From: an uncultured Collinsella sp.
Lineage (GTDB): Bacteria; Actinomycetota; Coriobacteriia; Coriobacteriales; Coriobacteriaceae
DNA length: 64,000 bases
Direction: 5' to 3'
NCBI GenBank assembly: GCA_905199225.1
Contig: CAJKFS010000004.1
Coordinates: 1-64,000 of the forward strand
A program made the translations under genes and the position numbers. Below, in pieces: positions 52,693 through 61,330 of this stretch. The notes under the pieces were generated by a model. That model saw only the letters and a list, made by a program, of their open reading frames with translations, searched no databases and was not told the origin of the DNA. Every line of letters begins with the position of its first letter. Position 1 is the first letter of the stretch.

Positions 52693-53118
52693 CTACGCCT
52701 TGGGTAGCTCGCTTCCGCAGTGGCAACACTTGGTCGCGCCTTCGTGCACCTCTTCCAGACAATACGGGCAGACGGGCGCAGGTGCGGCTTCCTCGGTGGT
52801 GGCACCGGCGAGCCTGTCGCCAATTTCCTGCGCCTTGTTGAAAGCCTTGACGATGGCAAAGACAATCGCCGCCACAATCAAAAAGTTGATGCACGCGCCG
52901 ATAAACGCACCAAAGTCGATATTGGTGCCCGGCACCACCAACCCCGAGATCTCGGTGGCGCTGCCGCCGGCAATCACGGAGATAAGCGGGTTGATGATGT
53001 TATCGGTAAGCGAGGTCACGATGGCGGTGAATGCGCCGCCGATAATCACGCCGACGGCCATGTCTATCACGTTGCCGCGATTGATGAATTCCTTGAACTC
53101 GTTGAGCAATGCCTTCAT
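52693..53118 (-). CDS. mscL: large-conductance mechanosensitive channel with zinc ribbon
   Basis: A 141-residue MscL. The N-terminus MKALLNEFKEFINRGNVIDM and the first helix AVGVIIGGAFTAIV are diagnostic, and the second helix runs at about 68-92. The protein opens a pore under membrane tension. Instead of the usual charged C-terminal helix bundle alone, residues 117-134 form a zinc-ribbon-like Cys117-x2-Cys120 and Cys131-x2-Cys134. The start at 53118 has GAGGAA upstream. It is convergent with the GNAT gene. Confidence 0.92.
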   Translation of the reverse strand: MKALLNEFKEFINRGNVIDMAVGVIIGGAFTAIVTSLTDNIINPLISVIAGGSATEISGLVVPGTNIDFGAFIGACINFLIVAAIVFAIVKAFNKAQEIGDRLAGATTEEAAPAPVCPYCLEEVHEGATKCCHCGSELPKA

Positions 53119-53363
53119 GGTGGTTCCTCGCTGTTGTGGGAATCGCGTCGTTGCCGACCCAGATGAGCCCGGGCAGACAAAAAGGGGAGGTACCGGCTTT
53201 CGCAAGGCGCGAACCTACGAAAATCGCCGCGCGGCAACGCGGGGCGATGAGCTCGGTCGGGGGATAGGGCCCGCTTCGCCCGCCGGCCCGTAAATTGTAT
53301 CATCCAGAGTGGAACGAGGACGCCCGTTGCCGCGTGCGATGGGCTTGTAATAAGAGGAGAGCC

Positions 53364-55373
53364 ATGTCGAAGCAAGCGGTCGTTGGAATCTTGGCGCATG
53401 TCGATGCCGGCAAGACCACGTTGGCCGAGGCCATGCTGTTCAACGCGGGTCGCATTCGCAAGCGCGGCCGCGTGGACGATGGCGATTCGCATTTGGACAC
53501 TAACGCGATCGAGCGCGAGCGTGGCATTACGATTTTCTCGTCGCAGGCCGTGCTCGATCATGGCGACACCCACGTCATGCTCGTGGATGCACCGGGGCAT
53601 GTCGATTTTTCTGCCGAGGCGGAGCGCACATTGCGCGCGCTCGACTACGCGATTTTGGTTGTGGGCGCCAACGATGGCGTGCAGGGGCATACCGAAACCC
53701 TGTGGCGTCTTCTTGCGCGCTATGACATCCCAACGTTCATCTTTATCAACAAGATCGATTTGGAGAATCCCGGCCACGATGTTTTGCTGGCACAGCTTGG
53801 GCAGCGTCTTTCTGAGGGCTGCCTGGATGCTAACGAACTGTTGGCGGGCGGTGCCGTTCAGGAGGACGCTGCTGCGTTGGACGAAGCGGCGCTCGAGGAG
53901 TTTCTTGAAGTGGGTGGGCTTTCCGTCGCAACGCTGTCACGCATGGTTGCCGAGCGTAAATTGTTTCCCTGCTTTGCTGGCTCGGCGCTCAGGGACCAGG
54001 GCGTGGACGAGCTACTGGACGGCATGTGTACGCTGATGCGTGAACAGGCGTGGCTCCCGGAGTTTGCCGCACGCGTCTACCGCGTGAGCCGTGGGGATCG
54101 CGGTGAGCGCTTGGCTTGGGTTAAAGTGACCGGCGGCACGCTGCGCGCAAAACAGACGATTAACGGACGTTCCGGCGCCGAGGCATGGGAGCAGAAGGTC
54201 GATCAGGTGCGCATCTATAACGGCGAGAAGTATGAGCTTGCCCAAGAAGTTGCCGCTGGCGGTATTTGTGCCGTGACGGGTCTTGCGCACGTTCGCCCGG
54301 GGGACGCCCTGGGCGCGGAGCCTGCGGGCGATGCACCTGTCATTGCGCCGGTCCTCACCTATACGGTGCTTCCGGGCGAACACGATGTCCATGCGGTGTT
54401 CAAAGCGCTGACTGAGTTGGCGGACGAAGATCCCATGCTCGGCGTAAGCTGGAATACGCATCTGGAGCAGATTCACCTGCAGCTGATGGGCGCCGTGCAG
54501 CTCGAGGTCGTGCAGCGGGTGTTGGCAGATCGCTTTGGCCTTTCGATTGATTTTGAGTCTGGCGGCATTCTCTATAAGGAGACTATTTCGCAGCCGGTCG
54601 AGGGCGTGGGGCACTTTGAGCCACTGCGCCATTATGCCGAGGTGCATCTGAGCCTGGAGCCGTTGCCAGCGGGTTCGGGCGTGCAGTTTGGCACCGTGAC
54701 CTCGACCGACGAGCTCGATCTTAACTGGCAGCGTCTGGCACTTACTAACGCCATGGAGCGCGATCACCTGGGCGTGCTGACCGGCTCGCCCATCACCGAT
54801 GTACGCATTACGCTCACAGGTGGCCGTGCGCATGCCAAACACACCGAGGGCGGCGACTTTCGCCAGGCCACGTACCGCGCGATTCGCCAGGGTTTGATGC
54901 AGGCGCGTGAGGCCGGCGCGGCGGTGCTGCTGGAGCCGTGGTATCGCTTTGAGCTCGAGGTGCCGGGGGAGTGCGTGGGCCGGGCGCTTTCAGATGCCAC
55001 GCGCATGGGTGCCGAGTACGAGCCGCCGACGATGGCGGGGGACCGGGCGAAGCTTGTGGGTCGCGTGCCGGCATCCGAGGTGCAGGACTATGTCCTGGAG
55101 GTAGCTGCCTACACAAGCGGCCGCGGTCATCTGTACCTGGAGTTCGCCGGTTATGCGGCTTGCCATGATGCCGAGCGTGTAATCGAGACTGCCGCCTATG
55201 AGCCCGAGGCCGATCTGCCCAACACGCCTGATTCGGTCTTTTGCTCTCACGGTGCCGGTTACACGGTCAAATGGTACGACGTACCCGCCGCGGCGCACGT
55301 AAAGGTCGATCCCTCCACCTTCCGCCCCTGGCGAGCAGCAGACGCCGCCTTTTTCGGCCACATGTGCCATTAG
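53364..55373 (+). CDS. TetM-like translational GTPase
   Basis: A 669-residue GTPase of the EF-G/TetM group. G1 is AHVDAGKTTL (11-20), switch I contains DTNAIERERGITIFSSQAVL, G3 is DAPGHVDF and G4 is NKID. Domains II-V follow, including VQLEVVQRVLADRFGL and YLEFAGYAACHD. The length and N-terminus fit the ribosomal-protection family (TetM, OtrA-like) rather than EF-G. Chromosomal members often have no proven resistance role. The start at 53364 follows GAGGAGAG. Confidence 0.88.
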   Translation: MSKQAVVGILAHVDAGKTTLAEAMLFNAGRIRKRGRVDDGDSHLDTNAIERERGITIFSSQAVLDHGDTHVMLVDAPGHVDFSAEAERTLRALDYAILVVGANDGVQGHTETLWRLLARYDIPTFIFINKIDLENPGHDVLLAQLGQRLSEGCLDANELLAGGAVQEDAAALDEAALEEFLEVGGLSVATLSRMVAERKLFPCFAGSALRDQGVDELLDGMCTLMREQAWLPEFAARVYRVSRGDRGERLAWVKVTGGTLRAKQTINGRSGAEAWEQKVDQVRIYNGEKYELAQEVAAGGICAVTGLAHVRPGDALGAEPAGDAPVIAPVLTYTVLPGEHDVHAVFKALTELADEDPMLGVSWNTHLEQIHLQLMGAVQLEVVQRVLADRFGLSIDFESGGILYKETISQPVEGVGHFEPLRHYAEVHLSLEPLPAGSGVQFGTVTSTDELDLNWQRLALTNAMERDHLGVLTGSPITDVRITLTGGRAHAKHTEGGDFRQATYRAIRQGLMQAREAGAAVLLEPWYRFELEVPGECVGRALSDATRMGAEYEPPTMAGDRAKLVGRVPASEVQDYVLEVAAYTSGRGHLYLEFAGYAACHDAERVIETAAYEPEADLPNTPDSVFCSHGAGYTVKWYDVPAAAHVKVDPSTFRPWRAADAAFFGHMCH

Positions 55374-55439
55374 GGGACGGGGTGGAAATGGTAGGTTTTC
55401 TGGTCCTCTAGTCCTTGACAAATTGGTTTTGGTGCCAGC

Positions 55440-55469
55440 GTGACAAATTGTCAGTCCCTTTGTCAGATT
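55440..55469. repeat. degenerate copy of the 33-bp palindrome
   Basis: GTGACAAATTGTC and CAGTCCCTTTGTCAGATT keep parts of both arms but the left arm is altered. It lies 66 bases after the TetM-like stop and abuts the 20-bp repeats before the ATPase gene. Confidence 0.55.
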
Positions 55470-55509
55470 AAGTTGGTATAACTCGGTACAAGTTGGTATA
55501 ACTATTGCC
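55470..55509. repeat. two 20-bp direct repeats before the ATPase gene
   Basis: AAGTTGGTATAACT occurs at 55470-55483 and again at 55490-55503, a period of exactly 20 bp. Each copy contains the palindrome AGTT-N5-AACT. They end 33 bases before the ATPase start codon. Confidence 0.7.
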
Positions 55510-55536
55510 AGGATTTGCCAATCCGAGGAGTCCGAC

Positions 55537-56655
55537 ATGAATCCAAATCCCTTTAAGCCCACTGCCGGCAAGCGGCCCCCGATACTCATCGGCCGCGAGT
55601 CGGTCATCGAAGATTTTGAGGAAGGACTCGACAACGGCGCTGGAGCGCCGGGCAGGCTCATGCTCATTACGGGAAACCGCGGCTGTGGCAAAACGGTTCT
55701 CCTGCGGGAGCTGCAGCGTTTGGCTAGTGAGCGCGGATGGGCGGTTGTCTCCGATTCCGCTTCGCTTGGCTTATGCGGCCGCTTGGCCGACGCGCTTCGC
55801 TCGAATAAACCCGTTGTGACGTCAATGGAGTTCGGTCCGTCGTTTGGCCGGATGTCGGTCGAGGCGGCGCGAGCAAAGGGCGAGACGTTGCGAGGGCTGG
55901 TCAACGAGCGCCTCAAGAAGCTCGGTCCAGGCAAGGGCATACTGTTTGCGATCGACGAGGCGCAATCGGCGTCTATCGAGGAACTGGCGGCTCTTGCCGT
56001 TCTCTATCAGCAGGTGCTCGGAGACCAGGATGCCACGGGATTGCCCGATAGCGACCAGCGCGGTCTTGCGCTGGTTTTTGCCGGCTTGCCCAGTATGGTT
56101 GATGACTTGCTTGAAGAGCCGAGCGTGACGTTTTTGCGGCGTGCCCAGCAGCGTACGTTGGGGGCGATATCTTTGCCCAAGGTGCGCGATTCGTATATCC
56201 AGACGGTCAAAGACGCTGGTCTTTACGTTGACGCGGAGACGGCGGACCTTGCGGCACACAAGAGTATGGGGCATCCCTATATGGTTCAGCTGGTGGGATA
56301 TTACATGTGGCGGTCTGCTGTCCGGCGTGGTTCGCAGGTCATCGAAAGGCGCGATGTCGAGGATGGCCATGCGGATGCCGTCTCCGAGTTCTACGAAGCG
56401 GTCGACGCACCTCTGTATTACGGGTTGCGCAGTCCGCAACGCCTCTTTATCGAGGCCATGGCTGCTGACGAGGGTAAGCCGACGCGCATGGCGGATATCA
56501 TTGAGCGTTGCGATCGCACCCAGAGCTGGGCGAGTAAATATCGCGCAAGCTTGATTCGCGAGCGAGTCATCGAGGCTGCCGGATACGGCCTCGTCCGGTT
56601 TGCCGTGCCCATGCTGGGCGAGTATATCCGCGACCGCATTTTATGGCATGAGTAG
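55537..56655 (+). CDS. AAA ATPase with winged helix (paralog 1)
   Basis: A 372-residue P-loop ATPase of AAA_16/Orc-like type. Walker A is GNRGCGKT (46-53), Walker B is ILFAIDEAQ (about 135-143). The C-terminal 80 residues (MADIIERCDRTQSWASKYRA then RVIEAAGYGLVRFAVP) form a winged helix. The start at 55537 follows GAGGAG by six bases. It is clearly paralogous to the protein at 59203-60303: both share NPF at the N-terminus, FLRRAQQ near residue 205 and QLVGY later. Direct repeats precede it. The UvrA-like gene starts just after its stop. The function is unknown. Confidence 0.78.
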   Translation: MNPNPFKPTAGKRPPILIGRESVIEDFEEGLDNGAGAPGRLMLITGNRGCGKTVLLRELQRLASERGWAVVSDSASLGLCGRLADALRSNKPVVTSMEFGPSFGRMSVEAARAKGETLRGLVNERLKKLGPGKGILFAIDEAQSASIEELAALAVLYQQVLGDQDATGLPDSDQRGLALVFAGLPSMVDDLLEEPSVTFLRRAQQRTLGAISLPKVRDSYIQTVKDAGLYVDAETADLAAHKSMGHPYMVQLVGYYMWRSAVRRGSQVIERRDVEDGHADAVSEFYEAVDAPLYYGLRSPQRLFIEAMAADEGKPTRMADIIERCDRTQSWASKYRASLIRERVIEAAGYGLVRFAVPMLGEYIRDRILWHE

Positions 56656-56668
56656 GGTGATAAAGGTG

Positions 56669-59161
56669 ATGGAACAGAAGATGAGCCCGCGGGCTATCGA
56701 GGTGCGTGGCGCGCGTGTACATAACCTCAAGGACATCGATATCGATATTCCGCTGGGAAAGCTCGTGGGTATTGCCGGCGTGTCGGGTTCGGGCAAGAGT
56801 TCGCTGGCGCTGGGGGTTCTTTATGCCGAGGGCTCGCGTCGCTACTTGGAAGCACTCAGCACCTATACTCGACGTCGTCTAACGCAGGCCGAACATGCCC
56901 AGGTGGACGAGGTGCTGCACGTGCCGGCGGCGCTCGCATTGCATCAGCGCCCCAGCGTGCCGGGCGTGCGTTCTATCTTTGGCACCATGACCGAGCTCAA
57001 CAATAGCCTGCGTCTGCTCTTTAGCCGTTGCGCCCATCACGTATGCCCGCATTGCGGGGCGCGTTTGGAGCCGAGCCTTAACGTGGCCGCAGGCCTGTCG
57101 CTCACGTGTCCGACGTGCGGCCGCGAGTTCTACGCGCCGAGTGCCGAGGATTTGGCTTTCAATAGCGGTGGTGCGTGCCCTACCTGCGGCGGCACCGGTG
57201 TCATGCGCGAGGTGGACGAGGCGAGCCTGGTGCCCGACGAGTCAAAGACCATCAACGAGGGCGCAGTGCTTCCCTGGGGTACGCTCATGTGGGATCTGAT
57301 GAAGCAAGTGGCCGGCGAGATGGGCGTGCGCACCGACGTGCCGTTTAATCAGCTCACGCCTCAAGAGCGCGACATCGTGTTTCACGGCCCCGCGGTTAAG
57401 AAGCACATTCTTTACGTTCCCAAAAACGGCGAGGGTGCCACGCCGCTCGACTTCACCTATTACAACGCCGTCTATACCGTCGAGAATGCGCTCGCCAAGG
57501 TCAAGGACGATAAGGGCTTAAAACGCGTTGCGCGCTTTTTGCGCGAGGGCCCATGCCGTGATTGCGACGGTACGCGTCTCTCCGAGGCTGCGCGCCAGCC
57601 CCAGGTGCGCGGTATCAATCTGTCACAGGCGGCGGCCATGACGCTTGGTGATGCGATTGAGTGGGTGCGCGGGGTGCCCGCATCCTTGCCGCCCGAGATG
57701 CGGCCCATGGCAGCGGATATCTGCGATTCGTTTTTGGGCACGGCTCGTCGTCTGGTCGACCTGGGTCTCGATTACCTTTCGCTCGATCGCGCCGGTGCCA
57801 CGCTCTCCACGGGTGAGCGTCAGCGCGTGCAGCTCGCCCGCGTGGTGCGCAACCGATCGACGGGTGTGCTTTATGTACTGGACGAGCCCTCAATTGGCCT
57901 GCATCCTGCCAATGTCGACGGCTTGGTGGGTGTGATGCGCGACCTAGTGGGCGACGGCAACACCGTGGTTGTTGTCGACCACGATACGCGCGTGTTGGCG
58001 GAGGCTGATTATCTGGTTGAGATGGGCCCCGTTGCCGGAGCAGGCGGCGGCAATGTGATCGCCGCTGGTACGGTTGACGAGGTCGAACAATCGCAGGGCA
58101 GCCGCATCGCACCGTTTTTGCGCGCAGACCCCAAGCGTTTGCGCCCGCGGGTGGCTGACGACGAAATGTTCGATCAAGGCCATATCCGCATGGCGACCGA
58201 TGTCATCCATACCGTCAAACCGCTCGAAGTCGATATACCGCGCGGTCGCCTTGTCACGGTGACGGGCGTTTCGGGTTCGGGCAAGACAACCCTGGTGCTC
58301 GAGACGCTCATCCCTGCACTCAAGGCTCAGGCAACTGGCGCGCGCCTGCCAAGCCATGTGCGCAGGGTCGACGCCGAGGGCATCGCACGCGCCAACCTGA
58401 TTGACGCCACGCCCATCGGCGCTAACGTGCGCTCGACGGTGGCGACTTATGCCGACATCCATGACGAGCTGCGCCGCGCCTTCGCCCGTACGTCTGAGGC
58501 TAAGGCAGCCGGCTACAAGGCAGGCGCCTTTAGCTACAACACCGGCGCCTTGCGCTGCCCTACGTGCGACGGCACGGGCTCGATATCACTCGACGTGCAG
58601 TTTTTGCCCGATGTCGAGATCGTCTGCCCGGCATGTCGCGGCTCACGTTATGCAGACGCGGCTTCGCATATCCATCGCGAGGGCAAGGACGGGAGCTTGC
58701 TTACGTTGCCGCAGCTCATGGATATGAGTGTGGATGAGGCCATCGACGCCACACTGGGACTCAAGAAGGTTCAGACGCGCTTGCAGACCTTGCACGACCT
58801 GGGCTTGGGTTATCTCACGCTCGGTGAACCCACGCCGGCGCTTTCGGGCGGCGAGGCACAGCGTCTTAAGCTTGCGAGTGAGATGGGCCGCGTGCAGGAC
58901 GATGCCGTATTCGTATTCGACGAGCCCACGATCGGCCTACATCCGCTCGATGTTCAGGTGTTGTTGAGTGTGTTCGATGGCCTCGTTGCCAAGGGCGCCA
59001 CGGTTATCGTGATTGAACACGATCTCGACCTTATCCGTAACGCCGATTACGTGATCGACATGGGCCCGGGCGGTGGCGATGCGGGCGGGCAAATCGTCTG
59101 TGCCGGCACGCCGGGGGACATCGCGGCCTGCTCCAAGAGCATTACCGGACGTTATCTATAA
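56669..59161 (+). CDS. UvrA-family excinuclease subunit, short paralog
   Basis: An 830-residue UvrA-like ABC ATPase, shorter than housekeeping UvrA (about 940). The first Walker A is GVSGSGKSS (37-45), the second GVSGSGKTT lies in the C-terminal half, and zinc-finger pairs CPHCG, CPTCG and CPTCDGTG are visible. Two LSxGE-type signatures are present (STGERQRVQLARV, LSGGEAQRLKLA). Size suggests a class II UvrA; these are often linked to drug tolerance rather than core repair. The start at 56669 is the best of several in-frame ATGs; it follows the ATPase gene by 13 bases. Its stop is three bases before a 33-bp palindrome. Confidence 0.85.
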   Translation: MEQKMSPRAIEVRGARVHNLKDIDIDIPLGKLVGIAGVSGSGKSSLALGVLYAEGSRRYLEALSTYTRRRLTQAEHAQVDEVLHVPAALALHQRPSVPGVRSIFGTMTELNNSLRLLFSRCAHHVCPHCGARLEPSLNVAAGLSLTCPTCGREFYAPSAEDLAFNSGGACPTCGGTGVMREVDEASLVPDESKTINEGAVLPWGTLMWDLMKQVAGEMGVRTDVPFNQLTPQERDIVFHGPAVKKHILYVPKNGEGATPLDFTYYNAVYTVENALAKVKDDKGLKRVARFLREGPCRDCDGTRLSEAARQPQVRGINLSQAAAMTLGDAIEWVRGVPASLPPEMRPMAADICDSFLGTARRLVDLGLDYLSLDRAGATLSTGERQRVQLARVVRNRSTGVLYVLDEPSIGLHPANVDGLVGVMRDLVGDGNTVVVVDHDTRVLAEADYLVEMGPVAGAGGGNVIAAGTVDEVEQSQGSRIAPFLRADPKRLRPRVADDEMFDQGHIRMATDVIHTVKPLEVDIPRGRLVTVTGVSGSGKTTLVLETLIPALKAQATGARLPSHVRRVDAEGIARANLIDATPIGANVRSTVATYADIHDELRRAFARTSEAKAAGYKAGAFSYNTGALRCPTCDGTGSISLDVQFLPDVEIVCPACRGSRYADAASHIHREGKDGSLLTLPQLMDMSVDEAIDATLGLKKVQTRLQTLHDLGLGYLTLGEPTPALSGGEAQRLKLASEMGRVQDDAVFVFDEPTIGLHPLDVQVLLSVFDGLVAKGATVIVIEHDLDLIRNADYVIDMGPGGGDAGGQIVCAGTPGDIAACSKSITGRYL

Positions 59162-59164
59162 CCG

Positions 59165-59197
59165 AATGCGACAAAGGGACAGTCCCTTTGTCGCATT
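59165..59197. repeat. 33-bp perfect palindrome, copy 4
   Basis: Both arms carry the same compensating change relative to copy 1 (GCGACAAAG on the left, CTTTGTCGC on the right), so the palindrome is still perfect. It lies between the UvrA-like gene and the convergent ATPase gene. Confidence 0.9.
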
Positions 59198-59202
59198 GAT
59201 AC

Positions 59203-60303
59203 CTATTTCACGCATTGAGCTGCGAGATAGTCGCGGAAGAATGGCAATTCAAATGCGACGAGCCCTCGTCCTCGCTCCCCGATGATGCCGGCGTCTATCA
59301 TGCGGCGTCGGTAGCGGGAGACCTGCTGCGGCGAACGCTTAAGGCGCTCGACAAGGTCAGCGGTGGTGGACTCTTCCTCGTCATCGAGCATGGCGATGAG
59401 GAATCGCTTGTCCTCTGCCGTGAGTTCCCGATAGGTTGCCGCGAGGATTCGGTCGTCCATCTCGTCGCGCGCGATTTTGATTCCCAGGTCAAAGTCGCGT
59501 GACGAGATTTCCTTCGAATCGCTTGTGAGGTCCCAGGCACGGTAGCCTACGAGTTGCAATAGGAAGGGAAAACCAGAGATCGAGCGAACGGCTCGATCGA
59601 TTCCCTCAGCATCTGCCAGGCGATCGTTTTCCTGGATTGTGCGAATCAAGGCCTCGCGCACGTCATAGTCGGCAATGCGGCCCAGATGATATTGTTGGGC
59701 GCGGCGAAGGAACGAGACCGTCTTGTGGTTCAGTAGCGTCGATACGTTGTTGGGAAGTCCCGCCATGAGCAGAGCGACGCGTTTCCCATCGGTCACAAAG
59801 TGCTGATACGTCGCTGCGAGCTGAATCATCTCGTTGAGTGTCGGGTCCACCTCGTCAACCGTGACGAGCAGACCGGTGCCCGCCTCGTTGAGCTGGTCGA
59901 TGATGTCGCTCATGCGATAACGCCAGGTTGAGGCATCGTGAACACGACTGACCTCGATGCTGCCGAGCGGTGCAATTCCGAGACCGGTGACTTCGAAGTG
60001 GTTGGACGGGTCGATAAGATGGCCGGCAGCACGTTTCGCCCCGAGCTCGATTTCCTCAAGCATTCCCGGGAGCGCGGTCGTCTTTACGGCAATCCAGCCG
60101 TGGGATTCCGCCCTTGTCGCGAGCGACGACATGAGAGCGGTTTTACCGGTTCCACGCGCGCCTGAGAAGATCGAGGTTAATTCTGGGCGCCTGCGCTGGC
60201 TCAAGAAGGCACGGTCCAAATCCCGAATAATCTGTTGTCTGCCAGCGAGATGGGCAGGAACTTCGCCAAAGCTAGGGGTAAACGGGTTTTCGAGGTATTC
60301 CAC
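59203..60303 (-). CDS. AAA ATPase with winged helix (paralog 2)
   Basis: A 366-residue paralog of the ATPase at 55537. Walker A is GARGTGKT (48-55), Walker B is GLLVTVDEVD (about 143-152). The C-terminal winged helix reads TADLVERLKRSPQQVSRYRR then GERGRGLVAFELPF. The start is GTG at 60303 with AGGAGG five bases upstream. Three AT-rich repeats at exact 20-bp spacing lie immediately upstream. The gene is convergent with the UvrA-like gene, so the two ATPase paralogs flank it. The role is unknown; the winged helix and repeats argue for DNA binding. Confidence 0.78.
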   Translation of the reverse strand: MEYLENPFTPSFGEVPAHLAGRQQIIRDLDRAFLSQRRRPELTSIFSGARGTGKTALMSSLATRAESHGWIAVKTTALPGMLEEIELGAKRAAGHLIDPSNHFEVTGLGIAPLGSIEVSRVHDASTWRYRMSDIIDQLNEAGTGLLVTVDEVDPTLNEMIQLAATYQHFVTDGKRVALLMAGLPNNVSTLLNHKTVSFLRRAQQYHLGRIADYDVREALIRTIQENDRLADAEGIDRAVRSISGFPFLLQLVGYRAWDLTSDSKEISSRDFDLGIKIARDEMDDRILAATYRELTAEDKRFLIAMLDDEEESTTADLVERLKRSPQQVSRYRRRMIDAGIIGERGRGLVAFELPFFRDYLAAQCVK

Positions 60304-60327
60304 AATGCCCTCCTTTAGCGTCTCGGG

Positions 60328-60379
60328 TTAATTTCATTTTATTCTAGTTAATCTCAATTAAAAACGATTAATTTCATTT
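60328..60379. repeat. three 20-bp-spaced iterons before the ATPase gene
   Basis: TTAATTTCATTT (60328), TTAATCTCAATT (60348) and TTAATTTCATTT (60368) recur at exactly 20-bp intervals. The first copy starts 25 bases before the GTG start of the minus-strand ATPase gene. The sequence is much more AT-rich than its surroundings. Confidence 0.7.
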
Positions 60380-60445
60380 CAAAGCATAAGGTTGGCGTCG
60401 TGCGTTATCGAAGCGGTGCTTGAATAGCTTACGTTGGAGCTCGAA

Positions 60446-60462
60446 AATGGGTTCAACCCATT
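60446..60462. promoter_or_regulatory. 17-bp palindrome upstream of the recombinase
   Basis: AATGGGTTCAACCCATT is a perfect palindrome around a central C. It lies 78 bases before the recombinase ATG and may be its operator or part of a crossover site. Confidence 0.45.
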
Positions 60463-60540
60463 CGCGAAATTTGCACGCCCTATTGTGAGTGGGCTCTCAG
60501 ATGAGCTGAAGCTGCCATCGTGCGGCTGATAGGGGCAATC

Positions 60541-61176
60541 ATGAAAAACAGAATCTATGGGTATGCTCGAGTTTCGTCAGCAGATCAGAACCTGGATCGC
60601 CAACTGGATGCGCTGGAGCGGTTTCCGGTCCAAACGAATTTGATCTATGCTGACAAAGCGAGCGGAAAGGACTTCAGGCGTCCTCAGTACCGGCGTCTTC
60701 TTCGTCGTCTGCGCGAAGGGGACGTTCTGGTGATTAAGAGTATCGATCGATTGGGTCGCGACTACCGTGAAGTTCTCGATGAATGGCGTCGCCTAACGAC
60801 GGACAAACACGTTGCCATCGTGGTGCTCGATATGCCATTGCTTGATACACGCGAACAACCCAATGGAATTACGGGGACTTTTATTGCCGATCTAGTGCTT
60901 CAGGTTTTGAGCTACGTGGCTCAGGTGGAGCGCGAAAACATAAAGCAGCGCCAGGCGGAGGGTATCGCGTCGGCGCGTCTGCGGGGTGTGAGATTTGGGA
61001 GACCGACGCTCGAACGTCCGGATAACTACCGCGATGTCATCAAATCATTCGAAGGAGGTGAGGTTACGAGGCAAGAGGCCGCAATGCTTTTGAACATTAG
61101 CGCATCGACGTTTGATCGTTGGAGACGGGCGGACGCGAACGGATATGACCGTTCGCCGTTTGCCCGTCCTCTTTAG
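60541..61176 (+). CDS. small serine recombinase (resolvase/invertase family)
   Basis: A 211-residue recombinase of the resolvase/invertase family. The catalytic serine is in YARVSSADQNLDRQ (Ser12), followed by KASGKDFRRPQYRRLL, IKSIDRLGRDYREVL and a C-terminal helix-turn-helix (VTRQEAAMLLNISASTFDRW). The start at 60541 follows AGGGGC. It is adjacent to the second ATPase, with divergent orientation and a 237-bp intergenic region that holds the iterons and a palindrome. It may be a remnant of the element that brought in this region, or a host resolvase. Confidence 0.88.
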   Translation: MKNRIYGYARVSSADQNLDRQLDALERFPVQTNLIYADKASGKDFRRPQYRRLLRRLREGDVLVIKSIDRLGRDYREVLDEWRRLTTDKHVAIVVLDMPLLDTREQPNGITGTFIADLVLQVLSYVAQVERENIKQRQAEGIASARLRGVRFGRPTLERPDNYRDVIKSFEGGEVTRQEAAMLLNISASTFDRWRRADANGYDRSPFARPL

Positions 61177-61330
61177 CTAGACATTTTGACGAGGGGAGTT
61201 TATTGCACAGGACCCACTCCTTCCCTCGATGTTTATCCAGTTCACGCCCTTGAATCAAATAGTGCCACCGCGTCGCCAATTCGTCTGCTATTTGACGAGG
61301 GGGGGTTAAACGACTACCAAAGGATATGTA

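Noticed and set aside
53364..55373. Calling the TetM-like GTPase a tetracycline-resistance gene
   Set aside because: Chromosomal relatives with this length are common, and nothing in the sequence shows resistance activity.
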